From Armatimonadota bacterium (GTDB lineage Bacteria; Armatimonadota; Fimbriimonadia; Fimbriimonadales; Fimbriimonadaceae): a DNA stretch of 64,000 nt. Shown piece after piece: positions 24,246 through 32,022 of the stretch (position 1 is the stretch's first letter; the number at the start of each line of letters is the position of its first letter). The position numbers and the translations under genes are program-made. A model generated the notes under the pieces. It saw only the letters and a list, made by a program, of their open reading frames with translations, did no database searches and was not told where the DNA came from. The stretch is taken from the NCBI GenBank assembly GCA_037138755.1, contig JBAXHT010000001.1, positions 1,645,805 through 1,709,804 of the forward strand. Reading direction: 5' to 3'.

Positions 24246-24400
24246 TTAAGAGCGCAGACAAGGTGTCCAAGTAGACAAGATGCTCTACCCAACTGAGCTA
24301 CGCAGCTTCCACGGTTACCCGCTTCGGCTACGGACGGACTCGAACCGCCGACCCTCCGCGTGACAGGCGATAATCTACAAGAATCGGCCCGCACTCTTAA
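24246..24400 (-). ncRNA. Y-RNA-like unit C with a circularly permuted tRNA-like domain (YrlA-like)
   Basis: The closing stem is 14 bp: TTAAGAGTGCGGGC (24400-24387) with GTCTGCGCTCTTAA (24259-24246). The Ro-site signature is GGGC-CGA and ACCTT-GTC. The upper stem is GTAGA/TCTAC. The distal domain reads in permuted tRNA order. First comes an anticodon-arm-like hairpin CGC-CTGTCAC-GCG (24369-24357, GTC in the anticodon position). Then a T arm GGCGG-TTCGAGT-CCGTC (24349-24333), and an acceptor 3' strand CGTAGC closed by a CGG-GTAA-CCG cap. Then the acceptor 5' strand GCTGCG (6 bp) and a textbook D arm TA-GCTC-AGTTGGGTA-GAGC (24300-24282). The acceptor end is closed, so it cannot be an aminoacylated tRNA. 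Confidence 0.9.
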
Positions 24401-24410
24401 TGCGTATGAA

Positions 24411-24478
24411 GCACGGACTAGTGAGTTAGTCTGCCGCTGATCTACCCAAAAGATAAGGCAGCACCATTCGGCCCGTGC
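24411..24478 (-). ncRNA. Y-RNA-like unit B (short)
   Basis: The closing stem is 8 bp: GCACGGGC (24478-24471) with GTCCGTGC (24418-24411). The Ro-site signature is GGGC-CGA and CACTA-GTC. The upper part has CTGCC/GGCAG and an inner ATCT-TTTGGGT-AGAT hairpin. At 68 nt it is one of two minimal units with little room for a tRNA-like domain. Confidence 0.8.
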
Positions 24479-24491
24479 AAAATGTAGTTGC

Positions 24492-24524
24492 GACAATCTA
24501 TCCGTTCTGGAGGACGGAATTGTC
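24492..24524 (-). ncRNA. Linker hairpin between units A and B
   Basis: GACAAT (24524-24519) pairs with ATTGTC (24497-24492), and TCCGT (24518-24514) pairs with ACGGA (24505-24501), with an 8-nt loop and a 3-nt TAG bulge. It lacks the GGGC-CGA signature, so it is probably a processing or spacer element. Confidence 0.55.
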
Positions 24525-24537
24525 AGATGAAAGCGAG

Positions 24538-24605
24538 TCGCGGACAAAAACTTAACCTGAGTAGTTTCACTTAACAGGCGAGAACTCAAGCCAATCGGCC
24601 CGCGA
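24538..24605 (-). ncRNA. Y-RNA-like unit A (short, promoter-proximal)
   Basis: The closing stem is 8 bp: TCGCGGGC (24605-24598) with GTCCGCGA (24545-24538). The Ro-site signature is GGGC-CGA and TTTTT-GTCC. Above it TTGAGT can pair with ACTCAG, enclosing a hairpin TCGC-CTGTTAA-GTGA that resembles an anticodon arm. Length 68 nt. Confidence 0.8.
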
Positions 24606-24729
24606 AATTGAGTCTGGGAGAGTGAGCAATGCGGCTCTTCTCACTACGTCGAACAGTGTCTATGTTTCTGTGCTCCGGTCAGACCGGAGTCCGACGTTAG
24701 CACCCTTGTGTGGGGTGATCCATTTACAG
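24606..24729 (-). ncRNA. Structured leader of the Y-RNA array
   Basis: The stretch between the promoter and unit A has no ORF but is densely paired: CTCCGGT-CTG-ACCGGAG, CGTCGGAC/GTTCGACG and AGTGAG/CTCACT. A T-arm-like hairpin CACTG-TTCGACG-TAGTG (24658-24642) has a 7-nt loop. It lacks a clear GGGC-CGA strand, so it may be a degenerate seventh unit or a processing leader. Confidence 0.5.
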
Positions 24730-24735
24730 TTAGAG

Positions 24736-24765
24736 ATTAAACCGGAGGAGTAAAGAGAAAGTCAA
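24736..24765 (-). promoter_or_regulatory. Sigma-70-type promoter of the Y-RNA array/rsr operon
   Basis: On the minus strand TTGACT (24765-24760) and TTTAAT (24741-24736) are separated by 18 nt. The predicted start is near 24730. This is a good -35/-10 pair, and no terminator is evident between it and rsr. Confidence 0.75.
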
Positions 24766-24870
24766 GAGTAAATGAAAAAGATTTCTTAGAATTTCACATT
24801 GCCGGGTTCAAAGGAACCTGACAACATTTTTGCAAAATAGGTCAAAAAACAGATCCATAACCCTGTATAA

Positions 24871-25752
24871 CTATGCCCGCCGGATCCCCGAATCGTATCG
24901 CTCAAGCCCAAACTGCGCCGCCACTAATTCTTCAAAAAGCATCGCATCAGCAAAGAAGCTCACGTTCAAAGCGGCGACTTTGCCTGCCCCCGTCACAAAC
25001 TCCAAGTCACCGGAGACGTGGTTGATAGCCACGAGATCGGATCCCATAATCTCCATCTTCTCCTTCGTCTCAAATACAATCCTATCTGCGGTTAAAGCAA
25101 CCACTCCGCCCCGGCGGTTAGGAAACTCAGCGCGGCCGGAAGCAAGTGTCCCTTGCGCGATCGGCAACCGAGTCCGCACCCACTGGGCCTCAGCGGCCCG
25201 CAAGAAACTGATGACCGAGTCATCTGGAACCGGATCAGTCGGGACGTATTGATCCGTAAAGATCGAGACCAAGAACTTGTTGTTTGCATCAACCCATTGG
25301 TAAACAGCATTCTGACCATAGAACGGGCAAAGACCCCGTGTCTCAATCACATTTGTATACAAATGCGCCCCATTCTTGTACAAAAAGATGCCGCCCTCAA
25401 TTGAGTTCTTCGTCTGATCATCTTTCCCGACTCGGTAACGCGCAAATCCCAGTTCGCCGACGTAGTTGCACTCGAATCGTTTGATATTGATTGCGCGCAG
25501 CCCCCCAAAGCCTGCGAACAAAAGGGCGCCGACGAGAGCAAAGGTGTTGTTCGTCTTCCAATAAACCAACCCGCAAATCACCGCGATCCCAAAGAAAGCA
25601 AGAGCAAGTTGGATGTGCGCTTTTGAGGCCGTCCCTTGCTGTCCCTGCTTCAGCGTTGAAGACTGAGACAGTACGTCTCCGATTTCAGACGGAGCGGCGA
25701 CGAAGAAGTCCACGTCCGCCGGAAGTGGGTTCCCAAGGTGAGTTTGCGGCAT
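24871..25752 (-). CDS. Hypothetical membrane protein with two central helices
   Basis: This is a 293-residue protein. A soluble N-terminus (about 1-45) leads to two adjacent hydrophobic helices (about 46-85: LALAFFGIAVICGLVYW, FALVGALLFAGFGGLRA), then a longer soluble domain. The pattern 'CNYVGELGFARYRVGKD' and 'ALTADRIVFETKEKMEIMGSDLVAINHVSG' suggests two beta-rich, PH-like domains of the type found in small bacterial membrane proteins. No firm family was recognised. TACAAT is 8 nt before the ATG. A weak GGTTC-AAAG-GAACC hairpin (24805-24818) lies beyond its 3' end, before the rsr operon promoter. Confidence 0.7.
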   Translation of the reverse strand: MPQTHLGNPLPADVDFFVAAPSEIGDVLSQSSTLKQGQQGTASKAHIQLALAFFGIAVICGLVYWKTNNTFALVGALLFAGFGGLRAINIKRFECNYVGELGFARYRVGKDDQTKNSIEGGIFLYKNGAHLYTNVIETRGLCPFYGQNAVYQWVDANNKFLVSIFTDQYVPTDPVPDDSVISFLRAAEAQWVRTRLPIAQGTLASGRAEFPNRRGGVVALTADRIVFETKEKMEIMGSDLVAINHVSGDLEFVTGAGKVAALNVSFFADAMLFEELVAAQFGLERYDSGIRRA

Positions 25753-25922
25753 TGCGACACATTGTATCTGAATCCTGTTTCTTGGTTCAGGTCATTCAGT
25801 GAAGACAGGAAACAGGCAAAGCCTCATAAGAGTTCGTCGCGAGCGGCTCATATTTAGGATGATTGTCTCCTGAATTAGAGTTCGTCGCCGCTGATTAAGC
25901 CCGGTTGTTAAGCTCGGTGCGA

Positions 25923-27194
25923 TTAAGCTGCTCGTAAGGTCTTGCTAGAGTGCGACTCAAAGAACATCTCTATCGCTCGTTCACGTGCCACAGGCTTGGA
26001 ATAGAGATAGCCTTGGCCAACCGTGAAGTGGAAATCCCGTACGATCTGTTCTTGGATCTGAGTTTCAACCCCCTCAACCAGCGAGAGCTTTCCGAGTTGT
26101 CGCACGAGCTTACCAAAGGCTTCGAGCAGAAGCGTGGATGATTGACACTCAGGCAGGCTCATGCAGAAATTCCGATCCAACTTCACGGTGTCAAACGGAA
26201 CCCGTGCAAGGTTAGCAAGGCACGAGTGCCCTGTGCCGAAATCATCAAGGAGAATGTGGTAGCCGATCGACTGAATTTCTTCAATGATCCCGATGCATTC
26301 TTCTTCTGCGGAGAGATCACCGCTTTCCGTGATTTCTATTCCTAGAGCCTCGACGGGCAAGTCGGCTTCTTGCACGACGGAATCGAGGAATGCTACGAAA
26401 GAGTGACTCAGCTGTTTGGGCGCAACATTAACCGTGACAAGCGGGAAAGAATGATCTGTCCAGCCACCGATGAGGCTCAGAGCCATTGTCACCGCTTCGG
26501 TGATGGCAAATTCTCCAACCTCACCGATAAGTCCATAACGCTCAGCGACATCGATAAACTGGTCAGGATAAGCGACAGTCTTGCCTTCTACTTCCCACCG
26601 ACATAGGGTTTCGAAGCCAATGACTTGACCAGTTGAAAGTTGGACCAAGGGTTGATAGACCGTAGAAAGTTGATTCTTGTTGAGAGCCACTCTTAAATCC
26701 GCGGCCATCTTTCGTTCGGCCCGCTTCACACCAGACTCTTTTGAGGCAACAGAGTGAACAATCTGCAAGATCTCTTCGGGCGAGAATGGTTTATTGAGAA
26801 TGAGGAAGTTAGGCTTGTTCCCAAGTGCATCACGTAAGCTCGCAAAGCTATAGTCGGAATATGCCGAACAGAGCACCACGAACTGATCGGGTTGAAGATT
26901 CCATATCTCTCGGATCGTCCGCATACCATCCCAACCGGGTGGCATGCGCATATCTACAAAAACTACGTCGAAGGGGTTGATGAGCCGTTCTTCCTTGAAG
27001 ATGGCAACTCCTTCTTCTCCCTGATTGGCGGTGAATATCTCACATTCCAGTTGGTTTGAGGGACTAGTAGGCGTCCCGAACAAGACGGCCTCTAGATCGT
27101 CTAGTACACCGGTGTCGTTATCCGGCGCGAGTATCTTGCGATAGTCGTTGATGATTGATGAGTTATCATCAATGACGAGGATTCTTGGTTTCAA
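25923..27194 (-). CDS. Response regulator with receiver and EAL (c-di-GMP phosphodiesterase) domains
   Basis: This is a 423-residue protein. The receiver domain (about 1-150) has the acidic pair IDDN, the phospho-acceptor in VVFVDMRMPP and the Lys in LNKPFS. About 30 extra residues (APDNDTGVLDDLEAVLFGTP...) sit between the first helix and second strand. The EAL domain (about 165-410) keeps the metal and substrate residues: the EAL motif itself reads ETL (GFETLCRW), followed by VNVAP, IEITES, LLDDFGTGHS, VKLDR, VEGVET and GQGYLYSKP. It is probably an active c-di-GMP hydrolase. It lies one base after the kinase stop, so the two form a two-component pair linked to c-di-GMP. Confidence 0.92.
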   Translation of the reverse strand: MKPRILVIDDNSSIINDYRKILAPDNDTGVLDDLEAVLFGTPTSPSNQLECEIFTANQGEEGVAIFKEERLINPFDVVFVDMRMPPGWDGMRTIREIWNLQPDQFVVLCSAYSDYSFASLRDALGNKPNFLILNKPFSPEEILQIVHSVASKESGVKRAERKMAADLRVALNKNQLSTVYQPLVQLSTGQVIGFETLCRWEVEGKTVAYPDQFIDVAERYGLIGEVGEFAITEAVTMALSLIGGWTDHSFPLVTVNVAPKQLSHSFVAFLDSVVQEADLPVEALGIEITESGDLSAEEECIGIIEEIQSIGYHILLDDFGTGHSCLANLARVPFDTVKLDRNFCMSLPECQSSTLLLEAFGKLVRQLGKLSLVEGVETQIQEQIVRDFHFTVGQGYLYSKPVARERAIEMFFESHSSKTLRAA

Positions 27195-27195
27195 T

Positions 27196-29076
27196 CTATG
27201 CTGCCTCCTGGATGAGTCGATTCTTGCTTTCAGTAAGGGTGAATGTTGCTCCCTGACCCGGCCCGTTGCTCAGTAACGTCAGTTCCCAATGCATTTCGGT
27301 CAGAGTATTGGCGCAGTAATGCAGACCGTATCCCGAGCCGTGAGCCTTGGTCGTGAATCCATTCGCGAAGATTCTTGTTGCGTCTTCCGGCGCAATTCCC
27401 TCGCCATTATCTTGGACCTTGATTTCAATTCGACCTGCGGCATTGCGGAGAGCTCTTACCTCGATGAGCCGTTGCCCCATCGGCTTGCACTCAACGGCAT
27501 CCTTCGCGTTAGTTAGCAGATTGACCAGCACTCTGATGAGCAGTGGCGAGTTGCAGTGCCCCTTCAAATCCGAATCTACATCGACAAAGAGATCAACCCC
27601 GTGATGTGATAGAGATTTGGCCACGATCCGAGTTGCCTCATCAATGATTGGAGCAATGAACTCTTCTCGATATTCTTGTGATGGGTTTGCCAGAGAATGT
27701 TGCGCCTGGATCACTTCTCCCATGTGAGCCACCGACGTCTTCAGCAGGGTCAACTCTTCGAGTGTCCTTTCATGATCGGCAGTGAGATGCTGATTCAGTG
27801 CGACCAGATACGGAATGAGTCGTTTGCCTTTCTCATCCTCCTGAGTGAATCTGTTCAGATCGTGAGACTGCGAAACCAGCAGCTGCAATGATTCGCTGAG
27901 CCGAGGAAACTTGGAACTCTTTGCATTCTCCGTAAGCTGGTCAATCGCCACTCGAATCGAGTTGAACGCGTTACCTGCATTGTGTAGGACTTCCCGAGCG
28001 ACAGACGCCATTCCTGCCGCATGGGACGCTTTTACCATTGAGATTTGAGCCTGTTCTATCTGCTCAAACGCTCCTTGCAAAAACCGCGCAAGGTACCCGA
28101 TTTCGTCTCTTCTTCCGACTAATTCGGTTGAGACGGTTCGACTGTTACCGTCGCCAATGCTTCCGATCTCTCTCGAGAGCCTCGCTAGAGGTTTCGTAAC
28201 AAGAAGCTGAATGAACGTCCAGCCTAACAATGAGCTTAGGCCGGTGAACATCACCATGAAAAGTAGCGACTTATCTACTGCTGTTTCGCCATCATGCAGA
28301 ATTTGCGCTTGTGTCCGCGTCTGGATGGCAAATCTGGCTACTCCGTCATTACCCCGTAAGTCTTGGTACCCTATGATTTCGGTATGGGAGTCTAGTTTTG
28401 GCTCGGGGTTGGGGGAGGGCAGTGTTCGCTGATTAAGTTTCGATCGATCCGTGCTGATGATCTGGAAATCGACGCCTACCGCCGCCGAAATAGCCTTCAC
28501 AGTCGGTTTGGCAAGAAACTTACCCATTACCAGCATGCCGGCTGCCGGCGCTTTTTCTGAGCTATCGACGACTGGGCGGCTATATAGAATCATTGGAACG
28601 CCCTGTACGGACTCTATCGCCCATGACCCACGGAGCTTTGAAGACCGACTCAGCTCTTTCGCCACCCCAGCAAATGCAACGGGGTCAAATCCGGGATTGG
28701 AAGTATGTTCCACTAGGTCGGTGCCGCGCCAGGCTTTGTGCTTTACTTTTCCAGAGTTCTCAATCAACCAGATCAGATCGACATGGGTCGTGTCGAACAT
28801 GTTTACAGAGAGGTTTACTTTTTCATACCCTGGGTTTCTGTTCAGGACGTAGTTGTAAGTGTCATCCCAACTCCCCCAGTCTTGAGCTTGTCTTCCCAAC
28901 GAATTGATCTCCGTCTGAATTGCTTCGTAAGCGCGGCGAAGATTCTCGTCAGCCGCCGAAGATTGTAACTGCTCGAAACTTTTGAGCATGATCGGACGCT
29001 GAATGAAGGCGAAAAAGGCGAGAACCACCGATGTGATGGTGAGAATTCCCAGCCCAACTTTGACACCAAGTTTCAT
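27196..29076 (-). CDS. Membrane sensor histidine kinase with CHASE4-like domain
   Basis: This is a 626-residue protein: an N-terminal helix, a periplasmic sensor (about 30-265) with QAQDWGSWDDTYNYV typical of CHASE4, a second helix (LFMVMFTGLSSLLGWTFIQLL), a HAMP region, and a kinase core. The H box reads AREVLHNAGNAFNSI, the 'VLHN.GN.lNS' variant found in kinases with a divergent dimerisation domain. The HATPase part has VNLLTNAKDAV, DNGEGIAP and GFTTKAHGSGYGLH. It should phosphorylate the receiver of the adjacent EAL protein. A Shine-Dalgarno-like GAGAGGGG lies before its ATG, unlike the leaderless-type genes nearby. Confidence 0.92.
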   Translation of the reverse strand: MKLGVKVGLGILTITSVVLAFFAFIQRPIMLKSFEQLQSSAADENLRRAYEAIQTEINSLGRQAQDWGSWDDTYNYVLNRNPGYEKVNLSVNMFDTTHVDLIWLIENSGKVKHKAWRGTDLVEHTSNPGFDPVAFAGVAKELSRSSKLRGSWAIESVQGVPMILYSRPVVDSSEKAPAAGMLVMGKFLAKPTVKAISAAVGVDFQIISTDRSKLNQRTLPSPNPEPKLDSHTEIIGYQDLRGNDGVARFAIQTRTQAQILHDGETAVDKSLLFMVMFTGLSSLLGWTFIQLLVTKPLARLSREIGSIGDGNSRTVSTELVGRRDEIGYLARFLQGAFEQIEQAQISMVKASHAAGMASVAREVLHNAGNAFNSIRVAIDQLTENAKSSKFPRLSESLQLLVSQSHDLNRFTQEDEKGKRLIPYLVALNQHLTADHERTLEELTLLKTSVAHMGEVIQAQHSLANPSQEYREEFIAPIIDEATRIVAKSLSHHGVDLFVDVDSDLKGHCNSPLLIRVLVNLLTNAKDAVECKPMGQRLIEVRALRNAAGRIEIKVQDNGEGIAPEDATRIFANGFTTKAHGSGYGLHYCANTLTEMHWELTLLSNGPGQGATFTLTESKNRLIQEAA

Positions 29077-29198
29077 CTTGCCCCTCTCTAAAGATCGGCA
29101 TTTGAGAGGCGAAAACTGAAATGAATGAGTGAAATTAGTAGATTTCGTGACTCAATAGTAAGACTCAATTGGCCAGCGACTTCGCCCAAATACAGATA

Positions 29199-29231
29199 AG
29201 CCCACTTAGCTGACGCTAAGTGGGCTTTTTG
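29199..29231. terminator. Strong terminator hairpin after pnp
   Basis: GCCCACTTAGC and GCTAAGTGGGC form a perfect 11-bp stem. On the plus strand it is followed by TTTTTG; on the minus strand, the direction of pnp, by TTATCTGTATTT. It is 14 bases beyond the pnp stop. Confidence 0.8.
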
Positions 29232-29244
29232 TTAAACGCTTAGC

Positions 29245-31572
29245 CTACTGTCGCTTTCGGAACTTTGGCTCGTCGCCGCCGTTCGAAGCTGGTCGCTCGG
29301 CTCGGTCTGGTCGAGGTCCGTCTCGGCGAGGGCCTCGGTCTCCACCTCGATCTCGGCCACCGAATCCGCCGCCGCGTCCACCTCGGTCGCCACCGCGACC
29401 TCGGTCTCCGCCTGGGCGTCCACCGCCGCCACCTTGTGATGGAGGAGGGGTTCCGTTTTCGTTACCTTCGAGAGTCGGAAGATCTTGCTTCACACCAATT
29501 GCGGTGAGATTGAGTCGTCCTTGATCATCCAGCTCGTGAGTCTTTACATTGAGCGTATCGCCCATGTTGACGACGTCTTCGATTCGGTTGATCTCCTTGA
29601 GGGTGATCTGTTCCTTCGGAACGAATCCCTGCTTGCCGCTGGCAAGCTCAACCAGAACGCCTCGACCCATGATTCGGGTCACAACGCCGGTTGTCTCAAC
29701 ACCCATTTCAATGTCGCCAACTGCGTCCTTCACCATCTGCATCGCCTTGTTGGAGGCTTCTGCGCCGGTGGAGCCGATGAGGACTCGACCGTCTTGCTGA
29801 ACGTCAACGGTTGCACCAGACTCAGCACAGATCTTCTTGATGGTTGCGCCACCAGGTCCGATCAGCGCGCCGATCTTTTCTGGGTTGATTTGCATCGTGA
29901 CGACCTGAGGAGCGGTGTCCGCAACTCGGGTTCGAGGTGCGTCGATCTCTGCTTCCATGATGTCAAGAATCTGGAGTCGTGCGGTAAGAGCCTGATTGAG
30001 GGCCCGTGCAAGAACTTCGTCAGGAATTCCGTCGAGCTTGGTGTCAAGCTGAAGCGCGGTGATTCCAGCGCGAGTTCCCGCGACCTTGAAGTCCATGTCT
30101 CCGCAGAAGTCTTCCATTCCGATGATGTCGGTAAGGACCTTAAAGGCCTTTCCGTCGCTCATCAGACCCATTGCGATACCCGCGACCGGAGCCTTGATCT
30201 GGATTCCGGCATCCATGAGAGCCAGGGTTGAGCCGCAGACCGAAGCCATGGAGGTGGAACCGTTGGACTCAAGAACCTCGGAAGTGAGGAGCATAGTGTA
30301 TGGGAACTGAGGATCGCTGAGTGGGAGAACTGGGAGCAGTGCTCGCTCGGCAAGCGCGCCGTGGCCAACTTCTCGTCGTCCCCGGCCTCGGTTCGGGCGG
30401 ACTTCCCCGACCGAGTAGGAAGGGAAGTTGTAGAAGTGCATGTATCGCTTGGCGTCGACTTCTTCGAGTCCGTCCATCGTCTGGGCGTCTCCCGGAAGGC
30501 CGAGGGTAGCGATGGTCATGACCTGGGTCTGACCGCGAGTGAATAGTCCTGAACCGTGAACGCGAGGAAGAATTCCTGCGGTCGCTTCGATGTTTCGAAG
30601 CTCATCGAGCTTTCGTCCGTCAGGTCGCTTGTCCTTGGTGATGATGAGGTCGCGAACGACACCCTTCACAACCGTATCTGCCGCTTCTGGAAGCTGGTTG
30701 AGAATCGCTGGCTGGTCGGCATACTCAGGCTTCATCTTCTCAACGATGTCCTTGATCAGGTCGTTGAGAGCTGACTCTCGAACAGCTTTGTCAGCCGATC
30801 CGAGAAGAGCCTTCTCGATGTCTTTGCCAAACTTCTTGCTGATCGCCTTCTTCAGGTCCTCGTCAATGGTGAAGAGCGTAACTTCGCGAACCTTTGTGCC
30901 AACCGTCTTTTTGAACTCTTCAAACTTAAGCGCAATCTCTCGGATTGCGTTGTGAGCAAACTTAAGAGCAGCGGCCATGTCGGCTTCGCTGACTTCATTT
31001 GCACCCGATTCGACCATCGAGATGGCATCCTTGTGTCCGGCAACGATGAGGTCGAGGTCAGAAACCTTGATCTGGTCGTTGGTTGGGAAGAGGATTAATT
31101 CGCCATCGATTCGTCCGACGCGGACGCAGGCGATTGGAGCCTTGAACGGAATGTTCGAGACCGCAAGAGCTGCACCAGCGGCGCAAACTGCGAGAACGTC
31201 GGGCGGGCAATCCTGCTCAACCGCAAATGGCATCGCCATGACTTGAATGTCATTTCGAAGACCCTTCGGGAAGAGTGGTCGGATCGGCCGGTCCATCAGT
31301 CGCGAGACGAGGATCGCCTTTTCAGAAGGTCGTCCGCCGGACTTGATGAAGCCGCCGGGGATCTTGCCGACCGCGTACTTGCGCTCTTCGTAGTCGCAAG
31401 TGAGAGGCAGGAAGTCGATCCCCGCCTTAGGGTTTTCGGACATCGTTGCGACGCCCAGGACGATGGTTTCGCCCATTCCAAGGAGAACTGCGCCGCCGGC
31501 TTGCTTAGCCACGCGACCTGTTTCGAGGTAGAACTCCTTTCCGCCTACCTCGAATTCGAGTGTGTGTATCAT
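29245..31572 (-). CDS. pnp: Polynucleotide phosphorylase
   Basis: This is a 775-residue 3'-5' phosphorolytic exoribonuclease. It has two RNase PH domains (first: MIHTLEFEVGGKEFYLETGRVAKQ...; second: GRGRREVGHGALAERAL with the active-site Arg/Asp residues and GISMGL-like GIAMGLM), a KH domain (INPEKIGALIGPGGATIKKI) and an S1 domain (TGVVTRIMGRGVLVELASGKQGFVP). A 70-residue Gly/Arg/Asp-rich tail follows, longer than usual. In Deinococcus, PNPase is tethered to Rsr by Y RNA, so pnp and a multi-Y-RNA rsr locus in one 10-kb region is notable. GGAG precedes the start. It is transcribed with rpsO. Confidence 0.97.
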   Translation of the reverse strand: MIHTLEFEVGGKEFYLETGRVAKQAGGAVLLGMGETIVLGVATMSENPKAGIDFLPLTCDYEERKYAVGKIPGGFIKSGGRPSEKAILVSRLMDRPIRPLFPKGLRNDIQVMAMPFAVEQDCPPDVLAVCAAGAALAVSNIPFKAPIACVRVGRIDGELILFPTNDQIKVSDLDLIVAGHKDAISMVESGANEVSEADMAAALKFAHNAIREIALKFEEFKKTVGTKVREVTLFTIDEDLKKAISKKFGKDIEKALLGSADKAVRESALNDLIKDIVEKMKPEYADQPAILNQLPEAADTVVKGVVRDLIITKDKRPDGRKLDELRNIEATAGILPRVHGSGLFTRGQTQVMTIATLGLPGDAQTMDGLEEVDAKRYMHFYNFPSYSVGEVRPNRGRGRREVGHGALAERALLPVLPLSDPQFPYTMLLTSEVLESNGSTSMASVCGSTLALMDAGIQIKAPVAGIAMGLMSDGKAFKVLTDIIGMEDFCGDMDFKVAGTRAGITALQLDTKLDGIPDEVLARALNQALTARLQILDIMEAEIDAPRTRVADTAPQVVTMQINPEKIGALIGPGGATIKKICAESGATVDVQQDGRVLIGSTGAEASNKAMQMVKDAVGDIEMGVETTGVVTRIMGRGVLVELASGKQGFVPKEQITLKEINRIEDVVNMGDTLNVKTHELDDQGRLNLTAIGVKQDLPTLEGNENGTPPPSQGGGGGRPGGDRGRGGDRGGRGGGFGGRDRGGDRGPRRDGPRPDRAERPASNGGDEPKFRKRQ

Positions 31573-31588
31573 TTATGCTCCGTTAAGA

Positions 31589-31870
31589 TTAACGGGGCTT
31601 AACTTCACGAATGCCGAGTTTCTTGATGAGTGCACGGTAGCCCACAACATCCTTGTTGCGGAGGTAAGCCTCGAGGCGTCGTCGCTTACCAACCAACACG
31701 AGCAATCCACGTCGACCGTGGTTGTCTTTCTTGTGGGTTCGAAGGTGATCCGTAATCTGCTGGATTCGAGCCTGCATGATGGCGATCTGAACTTCTGCCG
31801 AACCGGTATCTCCGGCCTTGGTGGCGTTATCTGCGATGACTTGTGCTTTCTTATCTGGACTCAGGGGCAT
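31589..31870 (-). CDS. rpsO: 30S ribosomal protein S15
   Basis: This is a 93-residue protein matching S15: [29 protein letters not shown], then [19 protein letters not shown] and [11 protein letters not shown]. It binds 16S rRNA in the platform. The rpsO-pnp order is the classic operon. The N-terminus is a few residues longer than in E. coli. Bases 31871-32022 upstream hold no gene. Confidence 0.97.
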   Translation of the reverse strand: MPLSPDKKAQVIADNATKAGDTGSAEVQIAIMQARIQQITDHLRTHKKDNHGRRGLLVLVGKRRRLEAYLRNKDVVGYRALIKKLGIREVKPR

Positions 31871-32022
31871 GGTGTTTCTTAAGCTCCGTAGTTAAATCGA
31901 GATCGAGAGTATTTCGTCCACCGCTCAGTTCAGGCTCCCTTTCCCGTAGGCTTTCGGGGGGCTGAAGTCAACGGTTTACGCGCAACCATCGATCCGACAC
32001 ATCAATATACCTGATAGGCCGT

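Noticed and set aside
23872-24595. CRISPR-like array from the recurring CGGGCCGA word
   Set aside because: The repeated word is only about 8 bases, spacing is irregular (83-168 bases), and it is the 5' strand of a paired Ro site.
24000-24605. Ordinary tRNA genes on the minus strand
   Set aside because: Several stretches have good T arms, a D arm and anticodon-like loops (GTC, GTT), but arm order is permuted, acceptor strands are capped or absent, no CCA is present, and every unit is enclosed by a long Y-RNA-type stem.
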